From Bacteroidota bacterium (lineage in GTDB: Bacteria > Bacteroidota > Bacteroidia > Sphingobacteriales > Sphingobacteriaceae), in the NCBI GenBank assembly GCA_018266915.1, contig JAFDZM010000065.1:62001-126000 (forward strand): a stretch of 64,000 nucleotides of DNA, given 5' to 3'. Below the pieces are notes generated by a model that did not search any database, was not told the origin of the DNA, and worked only from the letters and a program-made list of their open reading frames with translations. A program made the position numbers and the translations under genes. This document shows, one piece after another, positions 1 to 7,887 of this stretch (positions are counted from its first letter, which is position 1; every line of letters starts with the position of its first letter).

Positions 1-384
1 GTCGTCTTTTATGCAAGTCGTAAAATGGTTCATTGTTCCCATGTTACACCCAAGCTGTTCCATCGCGTTCAGATATAGTTCAAAATGGCTGCATCGTTTA
101 CCGGTTTCATCAATGTCGCTTTCTTCGCCGGTTACAATTTCATTAATCAGGTAACGTGTGTCCGGATTTCCCACCGGCAGCCAGGGAACAGTTGTGCAAG
201 TGAGTTTTTGTTGCAGCGATTTTAACAACGACATAAAATCCCATACTGCAAAAACATGATGCTCCATAAATATCCTGATGTCGTTCAGCGTGGTCAAGCG
301 CGTGTATAATTCATGGTTTATCAGCCTCTGTCTTTGATCGGCGGTAGCGTCCATGAGCCGGTTGATGCTATTTGATGTATCCAT
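1..384 (-). CDS. DUF3050 family protein, C-terminus cut by window edge
   Basis: An open frame runs without a stop from an ATG at 384-382 to base 1, giving the first 128 residues of a protein that continues outside the window. The stretch [18 protein letters not shown] and the later [17 protein letters not shown] are typical of DUF3050, a family related to the heme-oxygenase/TENA-like helical fold. In Bacteroidota these genes often lie near carotenoid or stress genes, but their reaction is not established. The gene is divergent from the light-regulator/carotenoid operon and shares a 156 bp intergenic region with it, so it may be co-regulated. Family assignment is from recalled motif similarity only. 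Confidence 0.72.
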   Translation of the reverse strand, partial: MDTSNSINRLMDATADQRQRLINHELYTRLTTLNDIRIFMEHHVFAVWDFMSLLKSLQQKLTCTTVPWLPVGNPDTRYLINEIVTGEESDIDETGKRCSHFELYLNAMEQLGCNMGTMNHFTTCIKDD

Positions 385-504
385 AATTTTTCTTTGCAAA
401 CATACGCATTGCGATTTTGGGCGGTTTTTGGCCCACAAATCAGTGATACGGTTTGCTTTGTCATTTAAATTCAATAAAAAATACAATGATAATAATTTTT
501 AAAT

Positions 505-541
505 TTTTGTCTAAGTTTGTATTAATAAAATTTAGACAAAA
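505..541 (+). promoter_or_regulatory. Inverted-repeat operator over the carotenoid operon promoter
   Basis: A perfect 10 bp inverted repeat, TTTTGTCTAA (505-514) and TTAGACAAAA (532-541), is separated by 17 bp. The left arm overlaps a Bacteroidota-type -7 box, TAAGTTTG (512-519, consensus TAnnTTTG), and the right arm reaches the first base of the regulator's ATG. This layout fits a repressor that blocks its own promoter, as CarH/LitR-type MerR proteins do in the dark. No clear -33 box was found. The dyad is seen directly; the regulator that binds it is inferred from adjacency. Confidence 0.75.
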
Positions 542-1437
542 TGTCTTATTCGATTTCAGACCTGGAGCAATTATCAGGTATTTCGGTTCACAACATCAGG
601 ATTTGGGAGCGCCGCTACAACGCGCTGCAACCGTTGAGGACCGGCGGTAATACCCGTTTTTATGACGATGGCCAGTTGAAACGGCTTTTAAATATTGCCG
701 GGCTTTATTATTCAGGCCACAAAATATCCAAGGCCTGCTCCATGAATAGAGAAGAAATGGAAGGATTTCTTCAAAAAGAAATTGATACCACGATTTCAAA
801 AGAAAACCATTTTGAATACTACATTTCTCAAATTGTAAATAATGGTATGGAGTATAAGGAGTATGAGGTGAACCAGCTCATTCAGCGATGCTCTGATCAA
901 TATGGTCTGTTGGATACCTATAAATTTGTTATTTACCCACTTTTGGTAAGACTTGGTTTGATGTGGCGCCAGGATTCGCTTTGTCCATCACAAGAACATT
1001 TTCTTTCATCAATTTTCCGCCAGCGACTCTTTTGCGCTATAAATGATTGCCCGAAAGCGGCAGATGATGCCGAAAAATGGCTGTTGTTCCTGCCAGAAAG
1101 TGAAGATCACGACATCGGCTTGCTGCTGGCCAGCTACCTGCTGCGGACAGCCGGGAAGCAGGTGGTTTACCTGGGCCCAAAAGTTCCGCTGTTTGCGCTA
1201 AAAAATACCGTTAATTCCACGGCACCCTCAAATCTGCTTTTCTTTATGACCCGATTAAGGCCTGTTGACGACGCCCGGAGTTATATTTCAGAATTAACCC
1301 GGGAGTTCTCCGGAAAAAAAATTTACGTATCAGGTAACCAACGGGTGCTGGCTGAAGTGGATTTTCCAGCTCAGACTTATTGGCTTAAAACACTGAACAA
1401 TTTTGAAGAGACAATTAACCCCGGATTAAAATCATGA
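541..1437 (+). CDS. MerR/B12-binding photoreceptor-type regulator (CarH-like)
   Basis: A 298-residue regulator with an N-terminal MerR helix-turn-helix (about 1-70, including NIRIWERRY), a helical linker domain and a C-terminal Rossmann-like B12-binding domain. W142 is followed nine residues later by E152-H153, matching the W-x9-EH signature of CarH. E188-D-H190-D-I-G193 matches the CarH version of the cobalamin lower-ligand motif. Known CarH proteins bind DNA as adenosylcobalamin tetramers in the dark and release it on photolysis. The gene opens the carotenoid operon, overlaps crtI by an ATGA, and its ATG abuts an inverted-repeat operator. Light-dependent control of crt genes is inferred. 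A B12-independent relative is less likely because the ligand residues are kept. Confidence 0.88.
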   Translation: MSYSISDLEQLSGISVHNIRIWERRYNALQPLRTGGNTRFYDDGQLKRLLNIAGLYYSGHKISKACSMNREEMEGFLQKEIDTTISKENHFEYYISQIVNNGMEYKEYEVNQLIQRCSDQYGLLDTYKFVIYPLLVRLGLMWRQDSLCPSQEHFLSSIFRQRLFCAINDCPKAADDAEKWLLFLPESEDHDIGLLLASYLLRTAGKQVVYLGPKVPLFALKNTVNSTAPSNLLFFMTRLRPVDDARSYISELTREFSGKKIYVSGNQRVLAEVDFPAQTYWLKTLNNFEETINPGLKS

Positions 1438-2930
1438 CAACACCAGATCAAATACACAATACTGCCGTCATTGGCGCCGGGTTTGCCGGCCTAAGCGCAG
1501 CCGCATACCTGGCGAAGGGCGGTTGCAAAGTGGATGTATTTGAAAAAAATGCTGATATCGGCGGACGCGCCCGTCAATTGACCACGCCCGGCGGTTATAC
1601 CTTTGACATGGGGCCAAGCTGGTATTGGATGCCCGATGTTTTTGAAAATTTCTTCGCCGACTTTGGTTATAAAGCGGCTGATTTCTATGAATTGAAACTT
1701 CTTGATCCCGAGTATGTCATGATATTCGGAAAAGACGAGACGATTGAAATTCCAGCTAGTATGAGCGAGCTGTTTACCCTATTCGAGGGGATAGAAAAGG
1801 GAAGCTCCGAAGCTTTGAAACAGTTTTTAAAGGAAGCGGCCTATAAGTATAGGATAGGCATAAATAAATTGGTTTATAAACCTGGTTTATCGCTTCGTGA
1901 ATTTGCAGATGTGGAGTTGGTGAAAGGCATGTTCAGGCTGCAAGTATTTACATCACTTAGCAGTCATATCAGGAAATACTTCAAAGACGAAAAATTGCGG
2001 GCATTAATGGAATTTCCTGCGCTGTTCCTTGGAGCAATGGCTGAAGATACACCCGCTTTGTACAGCTTGATGAATTATGCCGGCCTTAAACTAGGTACCT
2101 GGTACCCGGTTGGGGGATTTGGAGCGGTGGTGGATGCAATGAAAAAGATAGCCGAGCAACTAGGCGTTAAATTTTACACAGAGGAGCCCGTAAATGGATT
2201 TAGAATAAAAAATGCTAAAATCAAAAATGTCTATTCTGATTATCAATCAAAGGCATTCGATGGTGTAATTGCCGCAGCGGATTATCACCATGTCGATCAG
2301 CACCTGCTCTCGCCCGAGTATAGAAATTATGGCAGCCGCTATTGGAAAAAAAGGGTAATGGCTCCGTCCGCATTGATCTTTTACCTCGGCGCAAAAAAGA
2401 AGATCAAGAAATTAAGGCATCATAACCTCTTTTTCGATGAAGACCTTAGTACCCATGCCAGGGAAATTTATAAAGACCCGCAATGGCCCACCAAACCGCT
2501 TTTTTACGTTTGTTGCACCTCGAAAACTGACGACCAGGTAGCGCCAGCCGGTCATGAAAATATCTTCATCCTGATGCCGCTTGCTGTGGGTCTTAATGAC
2601 GACGAAGATACCCGTGAAAAGTACTTCGATATCATCATGGACCGCCTTGAAAATTACTGTGGAGAAGGTATTAGAGGCTATTTGGACTATAAACGGAGTT
2701 ATTGTGTGTCCGACTTCAGGCAGGATTATAACTCCTTCGGCGGCAATGCTTATGGATTGGCTAATACCTTACGTCAGACAGCTATCCTCAAGCCGAGCCT
2801 GGCCAATAAAAAAATAAAGAATCTGTTCTACGCCGGGCATTTAACCGTGCCTGGGCCGGGTGTTCCACCGGCGATCATTTCAGGTAAAGTTGCTGCCAAT
2901 CAGCTATTAAAATATTTGGGGAGATTATGA
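1434..2930 (+). CDS. crtI: Phytoene desaturase CrtI
   Basis: A 498-residue FAD-dependent desaturase of normal length that converts phytoene to lycopene in four steps. The N-terminal dinucleotide-binding motif G14-A-G16-F-A-G19 is followed by the usual acidic VDVFEKN and IGGRARQ elements. The C-terminal NLFYAGHLTVPGPGVPP is the CrtI family signature around the FAD. It overlaps the regulator upstream and crtB downstream by ATGA junctions, which implies translational coupling. It supplies lycopene to the cyclase and hydroxylase encoded 2-3 kb downstream. Confidence 0.95.
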   Translation: MTTPDQIHNTAVIGAGFAGLSAAAYLAKGGCKVDVFEKNADIGGRARQLTTPGGYTFDMGPSWYWMPDVFENFFADFGYKAADFYELKLLDPEYVMIFGKDETIEIPASMSELFTLFEGIEKGSSEALKQFLKEAAYKYRIGINKLVYKPGLSLREFADVELVKGMFRLQVFTSLSSHIRKYFKDEKLRALMEFPALFLGAMAEDTPALYSLMNYAGLKLGTWYPVGGFGAVVDAMKKIAEQLGVKFYTEEPVNGFRIKNAKIKNVYSDYQSKAFDGVIAAADYHHVDQHLLSPEYRNYGSRYWKKRVMAPSALIFYLGAKKKIKKLRHHNLFFDEDLSTHAREIYKDPQWPTKPLFYVCCTSKTDDQVAPAGHENIFILMPLAVGLNDDEDTREKYFDIIMDRLENYCGEGIRGYLDYKRSYCVSDFRQDYNSFGGNAYGLANTLRQTAILKPSLANKKIKNLFYAGHLTVPGPGVPPAIISGKVAANQLLKYLGRL

Positions 2931-3763
2931 AAGAGAAGTTTGACAGATTATCTGCCGAGTTTAGCAGGATCACCACACAGCGTTATAGTACCAGCTTTTC
3001 ATTGGGTATTCGTTTCTTGGATAAAAAGTTGCATGAACCGATTTACGCAATTTACGGTTTTGTACGGCTGGCAGACGAGATTGTTGACAGCTTCCATGAC
3101 TATAATAAACCTTACCTGTTAGAAGAATTTAAAAAAGATTGCTTTGAAGCGATCGAGAACGGTATTAGTCTAAATCCTATTCTCAATTCCTTTCAGCAGG
3201 TGGTAAGGGATTATAAGATTGATCATCAGTTGATCCATACTTTTCTCAGGAGCATGGAAATGGATTTGGAAATGCAAACGTACAGTGAGGAGAAATATCA
3301 GGAGTATATTCTTGGTTCGGCACAAGTGGTGGGGCTCATGTGTTTATATGTCTTTGCTGAGGGAAACCTGAATCTATACTACCAGTTGATGCCCTCGGCA
3401 ATGAAATTGGGATCAGCGTTTCAGAAGATCAATTTCCTGCGTGACATCGGCGCCGATTACCTTTATCTGAACAGGACTTATTTTCCGGAAGTTGACCTGG
3501 AGAATTTTACAGAGGCTGATAAAAAGAAGATCGAGCAGAAGATACAGGAAGAGTTTGAAGAGGCCTTGCAAGGGATTAAAAAGCTGCCCGATTCCTCACG
3601 CCGCGGCGTTTTTTTGGCATACCAGTATTATCGCCAGCTTTTCGAAAAAATAAAATTGGCAACTGCATGCTCCATTTTTTCAAAACGTTTTCGGGTATCA
3701 AATGCACGCAAGATGGTGTTGTTATTTGATGTTCTGATTAAAAATAAAATGAACCTGATATGA
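2927..3763 (+). CDS. crtB: Phytoene synthase CrtB
   Basis: A 278-residue trans-isoprenyl diphosphate synthase-fold enzyme that joins two geranylgeranyl diphosphates to phytoene. Two Mg-binding DxxxD motifs are visible: D50-E-I-V-D54, and D173-I-G-A-D177 preceded by NFLR. YGFVRLADEIVD and the later LNRTYFP agree with bacterial phytoene synthases. It overlaps crtI and the next small gene by 4 bp each. No GGPP synthase gene is in the window, so the precursor must come from elsewhere in the genome. Confidence 0.95.
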   Translation: MKEKFDRLSAEFSRITTQRYSTSFSLGIRFLDKKLHEPIYAIYGFVRLADEIVDSFHDYNKPYLLEEFKKDCFEAIENGISLNPILNSFQQVVRDYKIDHQLIHTFLRSMEMDLEMQTYSEEKYQEYILGSAQVVGLMCLYVFAEGNLNLYYQLMPSAMKLGSAFQKINFLRDIGADYLYLNRTYFPEVDLENFTEADKKKIEQKIQEEFEEALQGIKKLPDSSRRGVFLAYQYYRQLFEKIKLATACSIFSKRFRVSNARKMVLLFDVLIKNKMNLI

Positions 3764-4233
3764 GAACGGCAGTCCTTATACTTCTATCCACATTTGGCTT
3801 GCAGGCAAAACTGTCCCTGAAGCAAGTGCGCGAGGCTTATTTTAGGGCTGCTACGAGTAAGGATGAGTCGTCCCGACTAAGCCATCTGCTGGATACGGTC
3901 GGCGAAAAATCTGATCCGGTCATACTTTGCTATAAAGGCGCCGCAGAGATGCTGAAGGCAAAATATGCTGTCAACCCTTTTGCGAAAATGTCCTGGTTCA
4001 ATAAAGGGAGAGATTTAATAGAACGATCCATTTTGCGTGATACATCTTGTGTCGAGTCGCGGTTCGTTCGCTTCACAATACAGCGTAATCTGCCTGGCTT
4101 TTTGGGTTACGATCAAAATATCCGCAAGGATAGTTCCATGATAGCGGAGAGGTTACAAAGCATGGCGGATACGGACCTGAGAAGCCGGATCGGCCATTAT
4201 TTCACACGATTAAGTGCGGGAATAAAAAATTAG
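3760..4233 (+). CDS. Small unknown protein of the carotenoid operon
   Basis: A 157-residue protein of unknown function, translationally coupled to crtB by an ATGA overlap and followed 3 bp later by idi. The first 16 residues (MRTAVLILLSTFGLQA) are hydrophobic and look like a short signal peptide. The rest is helical in character, with a segment around 55-95 (ILCYKGAAEMLKAKYAVNPF) that resembles a tetratricopeptide-like pair. No catalytic motif was found. Its position between crtB and idi argues for a role in carotenoid production or placement in the envelope, but that is inference. Confidence 0.8.
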   Translation: MRTAVLILLSTFGLQAKLSLKQVREAYFRAATSKDESSRLSHLLDTVGEKSDPVILCYKGAAEMLKAKYAVNPFAKMSWFNKGRDLIERSILRDTSCVESRFVRFTIQRNLPGFLGYDQNIRKDSSMIAERLQSMADTDLRSRIGHYFTRLSAGIKN

Positions 4234-4236
4234 AAG

Positions 4237-4782
4237 ATGATGAATTATGAAAGTGTAATATTGGTTGATCAGCACGACAATATGGTCGGAACTATGGAGA
4301 AGATAGCAGCTCATCGTGTCGGAAAACTTCATAGGGCTATTTCAGTATTCGTATTTAACTCGAAAGGTGAATTGTTGCTTCAACAACGTGCAGCGCACAA
4401 ATATCATTCAGGAGAGAAATGGAGTAATACGTGCTGCAGCCACCCGAGGCCAGGCGAAACAGCGCCGGATGCGGCAAAACGCCGTCTTAAAGAAGAGATG
4501 GGCCTGGATTGCCGGCTGAATTATGTCTTTAGCTTCATTTATCACGCTGACCTGGGTGACGGGTTATCGGAACACGAATACGACCATGTTTATATTGGGA
4601 TCACTGATAGTACGCCGCAGCCTGACAAAGACGAAGTTACCGGATTTACCTATTCATCACTAGATGAAATAGAGTCAGATCTGTTCCAAAACCCTGAAAA
4701 GTATACAATTTGGTTCAACATCTGTTTTGATCGTATTGTTAAGGGTTACCATAAAATATTGAAAAATGAGTCTTTTATTTAA
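4237..4782 (+). CDS. idi: Isopentenyl-diphosphate delta-isomerase, type I
   Basis: A 181-residue type I isomerase that interconverts isopentenyl and dimethylallyl diphosphate. The active-site block WSNTCCSHPRPGE contains the catalytic cysteine (C67), and the acidic pair in SEHEYDHV (E112, E114) carries the second catalytic/metal site; the Nudix-like fold is of normal length. The start could be this ATG or the next codon (4240), since two ATGs are adjacent. The 3' end overlaps crtZ by 17 bp. In this operon it should raise the DMAPP supply for carotenoid synthesis. Confidence 0.95.
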   Translation: MMNYESVILVDQHDNMVGTMEKIAAHRVGKLHRAISVFVFNSKGELLLQQRAAHKYHSGEKWSNTCCSHPRPGETAPDAAKRRLKEEMGLDCRLNYVFSFIYHADLGDGLSEHEYDHVYIGITDSTPQPDKDEVTGFTYSSLDEIESDLFQNPEKYTIWFNICFDRIVKGYHKILKNESFI

Positions 4783-5233
4783 AATAGCTATTACTATTGT
4801 ATCCTTTGCCTGTATGGAAGCCGTGGCCTGGCTGGCACACAAATACCTGATGCACGGTTTGCTTTGGACCCTGCATCGCGACCATCATAAAAAGGATCAA
4901 TATGGCTTTTTTGAGCATAACGATTTTTTCTTCCTGATTTTTGCCACCCCGGGGATCACCTGTTTTGCCCTCGGGATTTATACCCCGGTAAACTGGCTAT
5001 TGTATATAGGATTTGGCATAACGCTTTACGGGCTTTGTTACTTCTTTGTGCACGATCTATTTATCCACCAGCGCATCAGGATATTTCGAAATAGCGATAA
5101 TTGGTACCTACGCGCGATACGCCGGGCTCACAAAGTTCACCACAAACATTTAGGTAAGGAACACGGGGAATGTTTTGGCATGTTGTGGGTTCCCATGAAA
5201 TATTTTCGTGAATCTAAATCGGGCCGGCTATGA
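4766..5233 (+). CDS. crtZ: Beta-carotene hydroxylase CrtZ
   Basis: A 155-residue integral-membrane di-iron hydroxylase that adds 3-OH groups to the beta-ionone rings, giving zeaxanthin. All four histidine clusters of the family are visible: HKYLMHG, HRDHHKK, HDLFIHQR and HKVHHKH. Hydrophobic segments lie between them. It overlaps idi (17 bp) and crtY (4 bp), so it is clearly cotranscribed. No ketolase (crtW) is present in the window, so zeaxanthin is the expected product here. Confidence 0.95.
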   Translation: MSLLFKIAITIVSFACMEAVAWLAHKYLMHGLLWTLHRDHHKKDQYGFFEHNDFFFLIFATPGITCFALGIYTPVNWLLYIGFGITLYGLCYFFVHDLFIHQRIRIFRNSDNWYLRAIRRAHKVHHKHLGKEHGECFGMLWVPMKYFRESKSGRL

Positions 5234-5937
5234 TCAAATACACCTATCTTTTGATCGATCTGCTAAGCCTGGCCGTGCCGCTGGTATTCTCGTTTCATCC
5301 CAAAATACGCCTGTACAGACATTGGAATGCTTTATTAACCGCCATATTAATCACTGCCGTCTGCTACGTATTATGGGATAGCTGGTTTACCCATTTAGGC
5401 GTGTGGGGCTTCAACTCCAGGTATACAACCGGTATTTATGTCGGTAATTTACCTTTGGAGGAGTTGCTCTTCTTTGTCTGTATTCCTTACTCGTGTGTAT
5501 TTACGTTCGAGTGCCTTTCGGGGATTCTCTCACCGGCTCTTATGCAAAAAGCCGTTAAGCCTTTCGGTTATTGCTTCACTATTATTTTACTATTGTTTGC
5601 TACAATTTTTTATGCGCAAGCCTATACAGCATCTTCCTTTGCGTTATTAGCGGCCATGATATTTGCCGGGACAATAAAAAATATATCCTGGCTCCCTAAA
5701 TTTTATGTCGTATACGTCATCCTGCTCATCCCTTTTTTGATCGTAAACGGAGTACTTACAGGCACCGGCCTTTCATCACCTATCGTATGGTATAACGCTT
5801 CCGGAATAATCGGTTTGCGCATACTTACAATCCCGGTGGAGGATGTGTTCTACGGGATGGGATTGATCCTGGCTAATGTTTGGGTCTACTCTGCAATCAG
5901 AAAAAGGGAGCTGCAGCACCGGGGTATTTTCAGTTAG
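5230..5937 (+). CDS. crtY: Lycopene cyclase, fused CrtYc-CrtYd type
   Basis: A 235-residue polytopic membrane protein with two tandem lycopene-cyclase domains. NLPLEELLFF (first half) and IPVEDVFYGMG (second half) carry the paired acidic motifs (PLEE and PVED) of the heterodimer-derived CrtYcd family, here fused in one chain as in other Bacteroidota. It converts lycopene to beta-carotene. The ATGA overlap with crtZ places it in the same operon. It is the last intact carotenoid gene before the folE remnant. Confidence 0.92.
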   Translation: MIKYTYLLIDLLSLAVPLVFSFHPKIRLYRHWNALLTAILITAVCYVLWDSWFTHLGVWGFNSRYTTGIYVGNLPLEELLFFVCIPYSCVFTFECLSGILSPALMQKAVKPFGYCFTIILLLFATIFYAQAYTASSFALLAAMIFAGTIKNISWLPKFYVVYVILLIPFLIVNGVLTGTGLSSPIVWYNASGIIGLRILTIPVEDVFYGMGLILANVWVYSAIRKRELQHRGIFS

Positions 5938-5960
5938 ATTAAAAAGAGAAAATAAATTAT

Positions 5961-6381
5961 ATGAAAGAAATAGAAACTATCGCCTTATCTGAGTCTGAAG
6001 AACTATTGGGTTTATTACGGCAAGAACATGTAGGTATCCACCCGATACGCCGTTGAAACCTGATGCGTTTGAGATCGATGACGACACAAAGATCGAGTTG
6101 ATCGAAAAGCATTTTGAGGCCATCATGAATATATTGGGCTTGATATGACCGACGACAGTCTGAAGGCCCCCCCCAAACGGGTGGCTAAAATGTATGTCAA
6201 TGAGATTTTTAGCGGCCTTAACCTTGCAAACAAGCCCGGGATCACCCTATTTGATAATAAGTACAGCTATCGGCAGATGCTGATCGAGTGTAACATTACC
6301 GTAAAAAGTACTTGTGAGCATCATTTTGTCCCAATCATCGGCAAAGCGCATGTCGAGTATATTAGCAAGCCAACAGAATAA
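5961..6381 (+). pseudogene. folE: Decayed GTP cyclohydrolase I (folE) remnant
   Basis: Three frames together encode the N-terminal two thirds of FolE. Frame 1 runs from the ATG at 5961 to a stop at 6054-6056. The family sequence resumes in a second frame near 6044 (DTPLKPDAFEIDDDTKIEL) and continues to about 6137. It then moves to a third frame, where MTDDSLKAPPKRVAKMYV to CEHHFVPIIGKAHVEYIS lead to a stop at 6381. At least two frameshifts are needed, and the C-terminal part after HVEYIS is missing, including the conserved SKLNRIV region. The remnant follows crtY by 23 bp and is closed by a terminator. It cannot make an active enzyme. Confidence 0.88.
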
Positions 6382-6403
6382 CAGTCCTAGTCCAGCAACA
6401 TTT

Positions 6404-6437
6404 AAAGGCCGGCTTTGAATAAAAGACCGGCCTTTTT
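6404..6437 (+). terminator. Rho-independent terminator of the carotenoid operon
   Basis: AAAGGCCGG (6404-6412) pairs with CCGGCCTTT (6427-6435) over a 14-base loop, and the 3' arm runs into a T-tract. It ends the crt/folE-remnant transcript. Confidence 0.88.
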
Positions 6438-6470
6438 ACTGACACAACGGTGATAAATTATAGGTCGGTG

Positions 6471-6516
6471 GGTGATTAAAGTCACCGAAAACAAGATAGC
6501 AGCGGGTCTACTTTTG
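6471..6516 (+). promoter_or_regulatory. Crp/Fnr-type site and -7 box before the efflux operon
   Basis: GGTGATTAAAGTCACC (6471-6486) is a GTGA-N6-TCAC dyad. TACTTTTG (6509-6516) fits the Bacteroidota -7 consensus TAnnTTTG. The dyad centre lies about 30 bp before the -7 box, near -42 relative to the expected start, the class II activator position. A near-identical dyad with the same spacing occurs before the DUF983 gene at 13411. The box ends 4 bp before the outer-membrane factor ATG, so the mRNA would be nearly leaderless. Confidence 0.72.
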
Positions 6517-6520
6517 CTAC

Positions 6521-7876
6521 ATGTTAAAAAACAAAATTACTAATAAGCGTTCCATTTACTTTTTTTCATTCGGATTGATTTGTGCGGTCGCCTGCGGTTT
6601 GTCAGTTAAAGCGCAAGAGGCAACTGAGCGAATCAGTATCGATGGCGCAATACGTATCGCCTTAGCTCATAACCGCCAGGCCGCGATAGCCAAATTGGAT
6701 GAAAAGATAGCAACAGCGAATTATCGCCAGACGGATGCCATTTTTCTACCCGATGTATCCGCAAGTTATTCGGCCTATACCACAAACGATCCATTATCTT
6801 CTTTCGGCTTTAAATTGGAGCAGCAGGTTATTTCGTCAAATGATTTTAACCCCACCCTGCTTAACCACCCGGAACGTACCAGCAATTACAACGCCAGTTT
6901 GACTGTCAAACAACCCTTAGTTAACCTTGATATGTGGTATGCACGCAAGGGAGCGAAGTTGCAGGCAGATATGTATACCTACTCTTCTGAACGCAACCGG
7001 CAATATTTGGTTTTCCAGGTTCAGCAAGCCTGCATGCAATTGCAACTGGCTTATGACGTGACGAAAGTACTGGAGCAGGCACGCCGCACAGCCCAGGAAG
7101 CATACCGGTTTACCAACGATCGTTACCAGCAAGGTTTACTGCAAAAGTCGGACGTATTGAACGCCGAGGTAGAGATAAGCAATATGGAAAGCGACCTGGC
7201 AAAAGCTAAAAGCGGTATTGCCAATGCATCGGATAACCTGGCCATGCTGCTGGGCCGCCCGGCAGGAACCGTTTATCAAATAACAGATAGCCTTAATGTC
7301 AGCTTATCGGGTAATTTCAATTCACTGGTGCCACAGCAACGCGCCGATCTGGCAGCAATGCAAAAATCGGTAGACGCTGCTAATATGATGGTTAAATCGG
7401 GAAGGATGGGCTACTTGCCTAAATTAAACGCTTTCGGAAATTTCCAATATAACGATAGCCGTGTTGCTGGCTTTGGCGCAAACAGCTACTTCGCCGGTAT
7501 CCAGCTTTCCTGGGATATTTTCAAGGGGAACCGTACCCGGCGGCAAGTAGAAATACAAACGCTGCAAAGGGACAAGTTAGCCGAACAATTCGCCCAGCAA
7601 AAGGACCAGGCGCAGTTGGAATTAGATAAAGCTATGCGTGATCTGTCGGATGCAAACATTGCCCTCAAGCAACAGCATTTGGCCGTTGAACAATCAGCGG
7701 ATGCACTGCGCATTTTGCAAAACAGGTACGCCCAGGGGCTGGTAAACACAACCGACCTGCTCGCTGCACAAACGCAACTAGCGCAACGCGGGCTGGCCCT
7801 TGCACAGGCTAAGTTCAGCGCGCAAATCGCTAATGCCTACATTAACTTGCTCACCACAATCACCAATCCCCAATAA
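6521..7876 (+). CDS. TolC-family outer-membrane efflux protein
   Basis: A 451-residue outer-membrane factor. The N-terminal hydrophobic segment ending CGLSVKAQ is a signal peptide. The body has the two repeated alpha-helical/beta-barrel halves of TolC proteins, with NRYAQGLVNTTDLLAAQTQL near the end matching the periplasmic-helix repeat and NDRYQQGLLQKSDVLNAEVE its first-half counterpart. It forms the exit duct for the RND pump encoded downstream; 11 bp separate it from the adaptor gene. Substrate cannot be read from sequence. Confidence 0.93.
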   Translation: MLKNKITNKRSIYFFSFGLICAVACGLSVKAQEATERISIDGAIRIALAHNRQAAIAKLDEKIATANYRQTDAIFLPDVSASYSAYTTNDPLSSFGFKLEQQVISSNDFNPTLLNHPERTSNYNASLTVKQPLVNLDMWYARKGAKLQADMYTYSSERNRQYLVFQVQQACMQLQLAYDVTKVLEQARRTAQEAYRFTNDRYQQGLLQKSDVLNAEVEISNMESDLAKAKSGIANASDNLAMLLGRPAGTVYQITDSLNVSLSGNFNSLVPQQRADLAAMQKSVDAANMMVKSGRMGYLPKLNAFGNFQYNDSRVAGFGANSYFAGIQLSWDIFKGNRTRRQVEIQTLQRDKLAEQFAQQKDQAQLELDKAMRDLSDANIALKQQHLAVEQSADALRILQNRYAQGLVNTTDLLAAQTQLAQRGLALAQAKFSAQIANAYINLLTTITNPQ

Positions 7877-7887
7877 TTCACAAAACA

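Noticed and set aside
453..650. A 65-residue plus-strand frame beginning upstream of the MerR gene
   Set aside because: It overlaps the regulator in another frame and covers the AT-rich promoter; no recognisable protein features.
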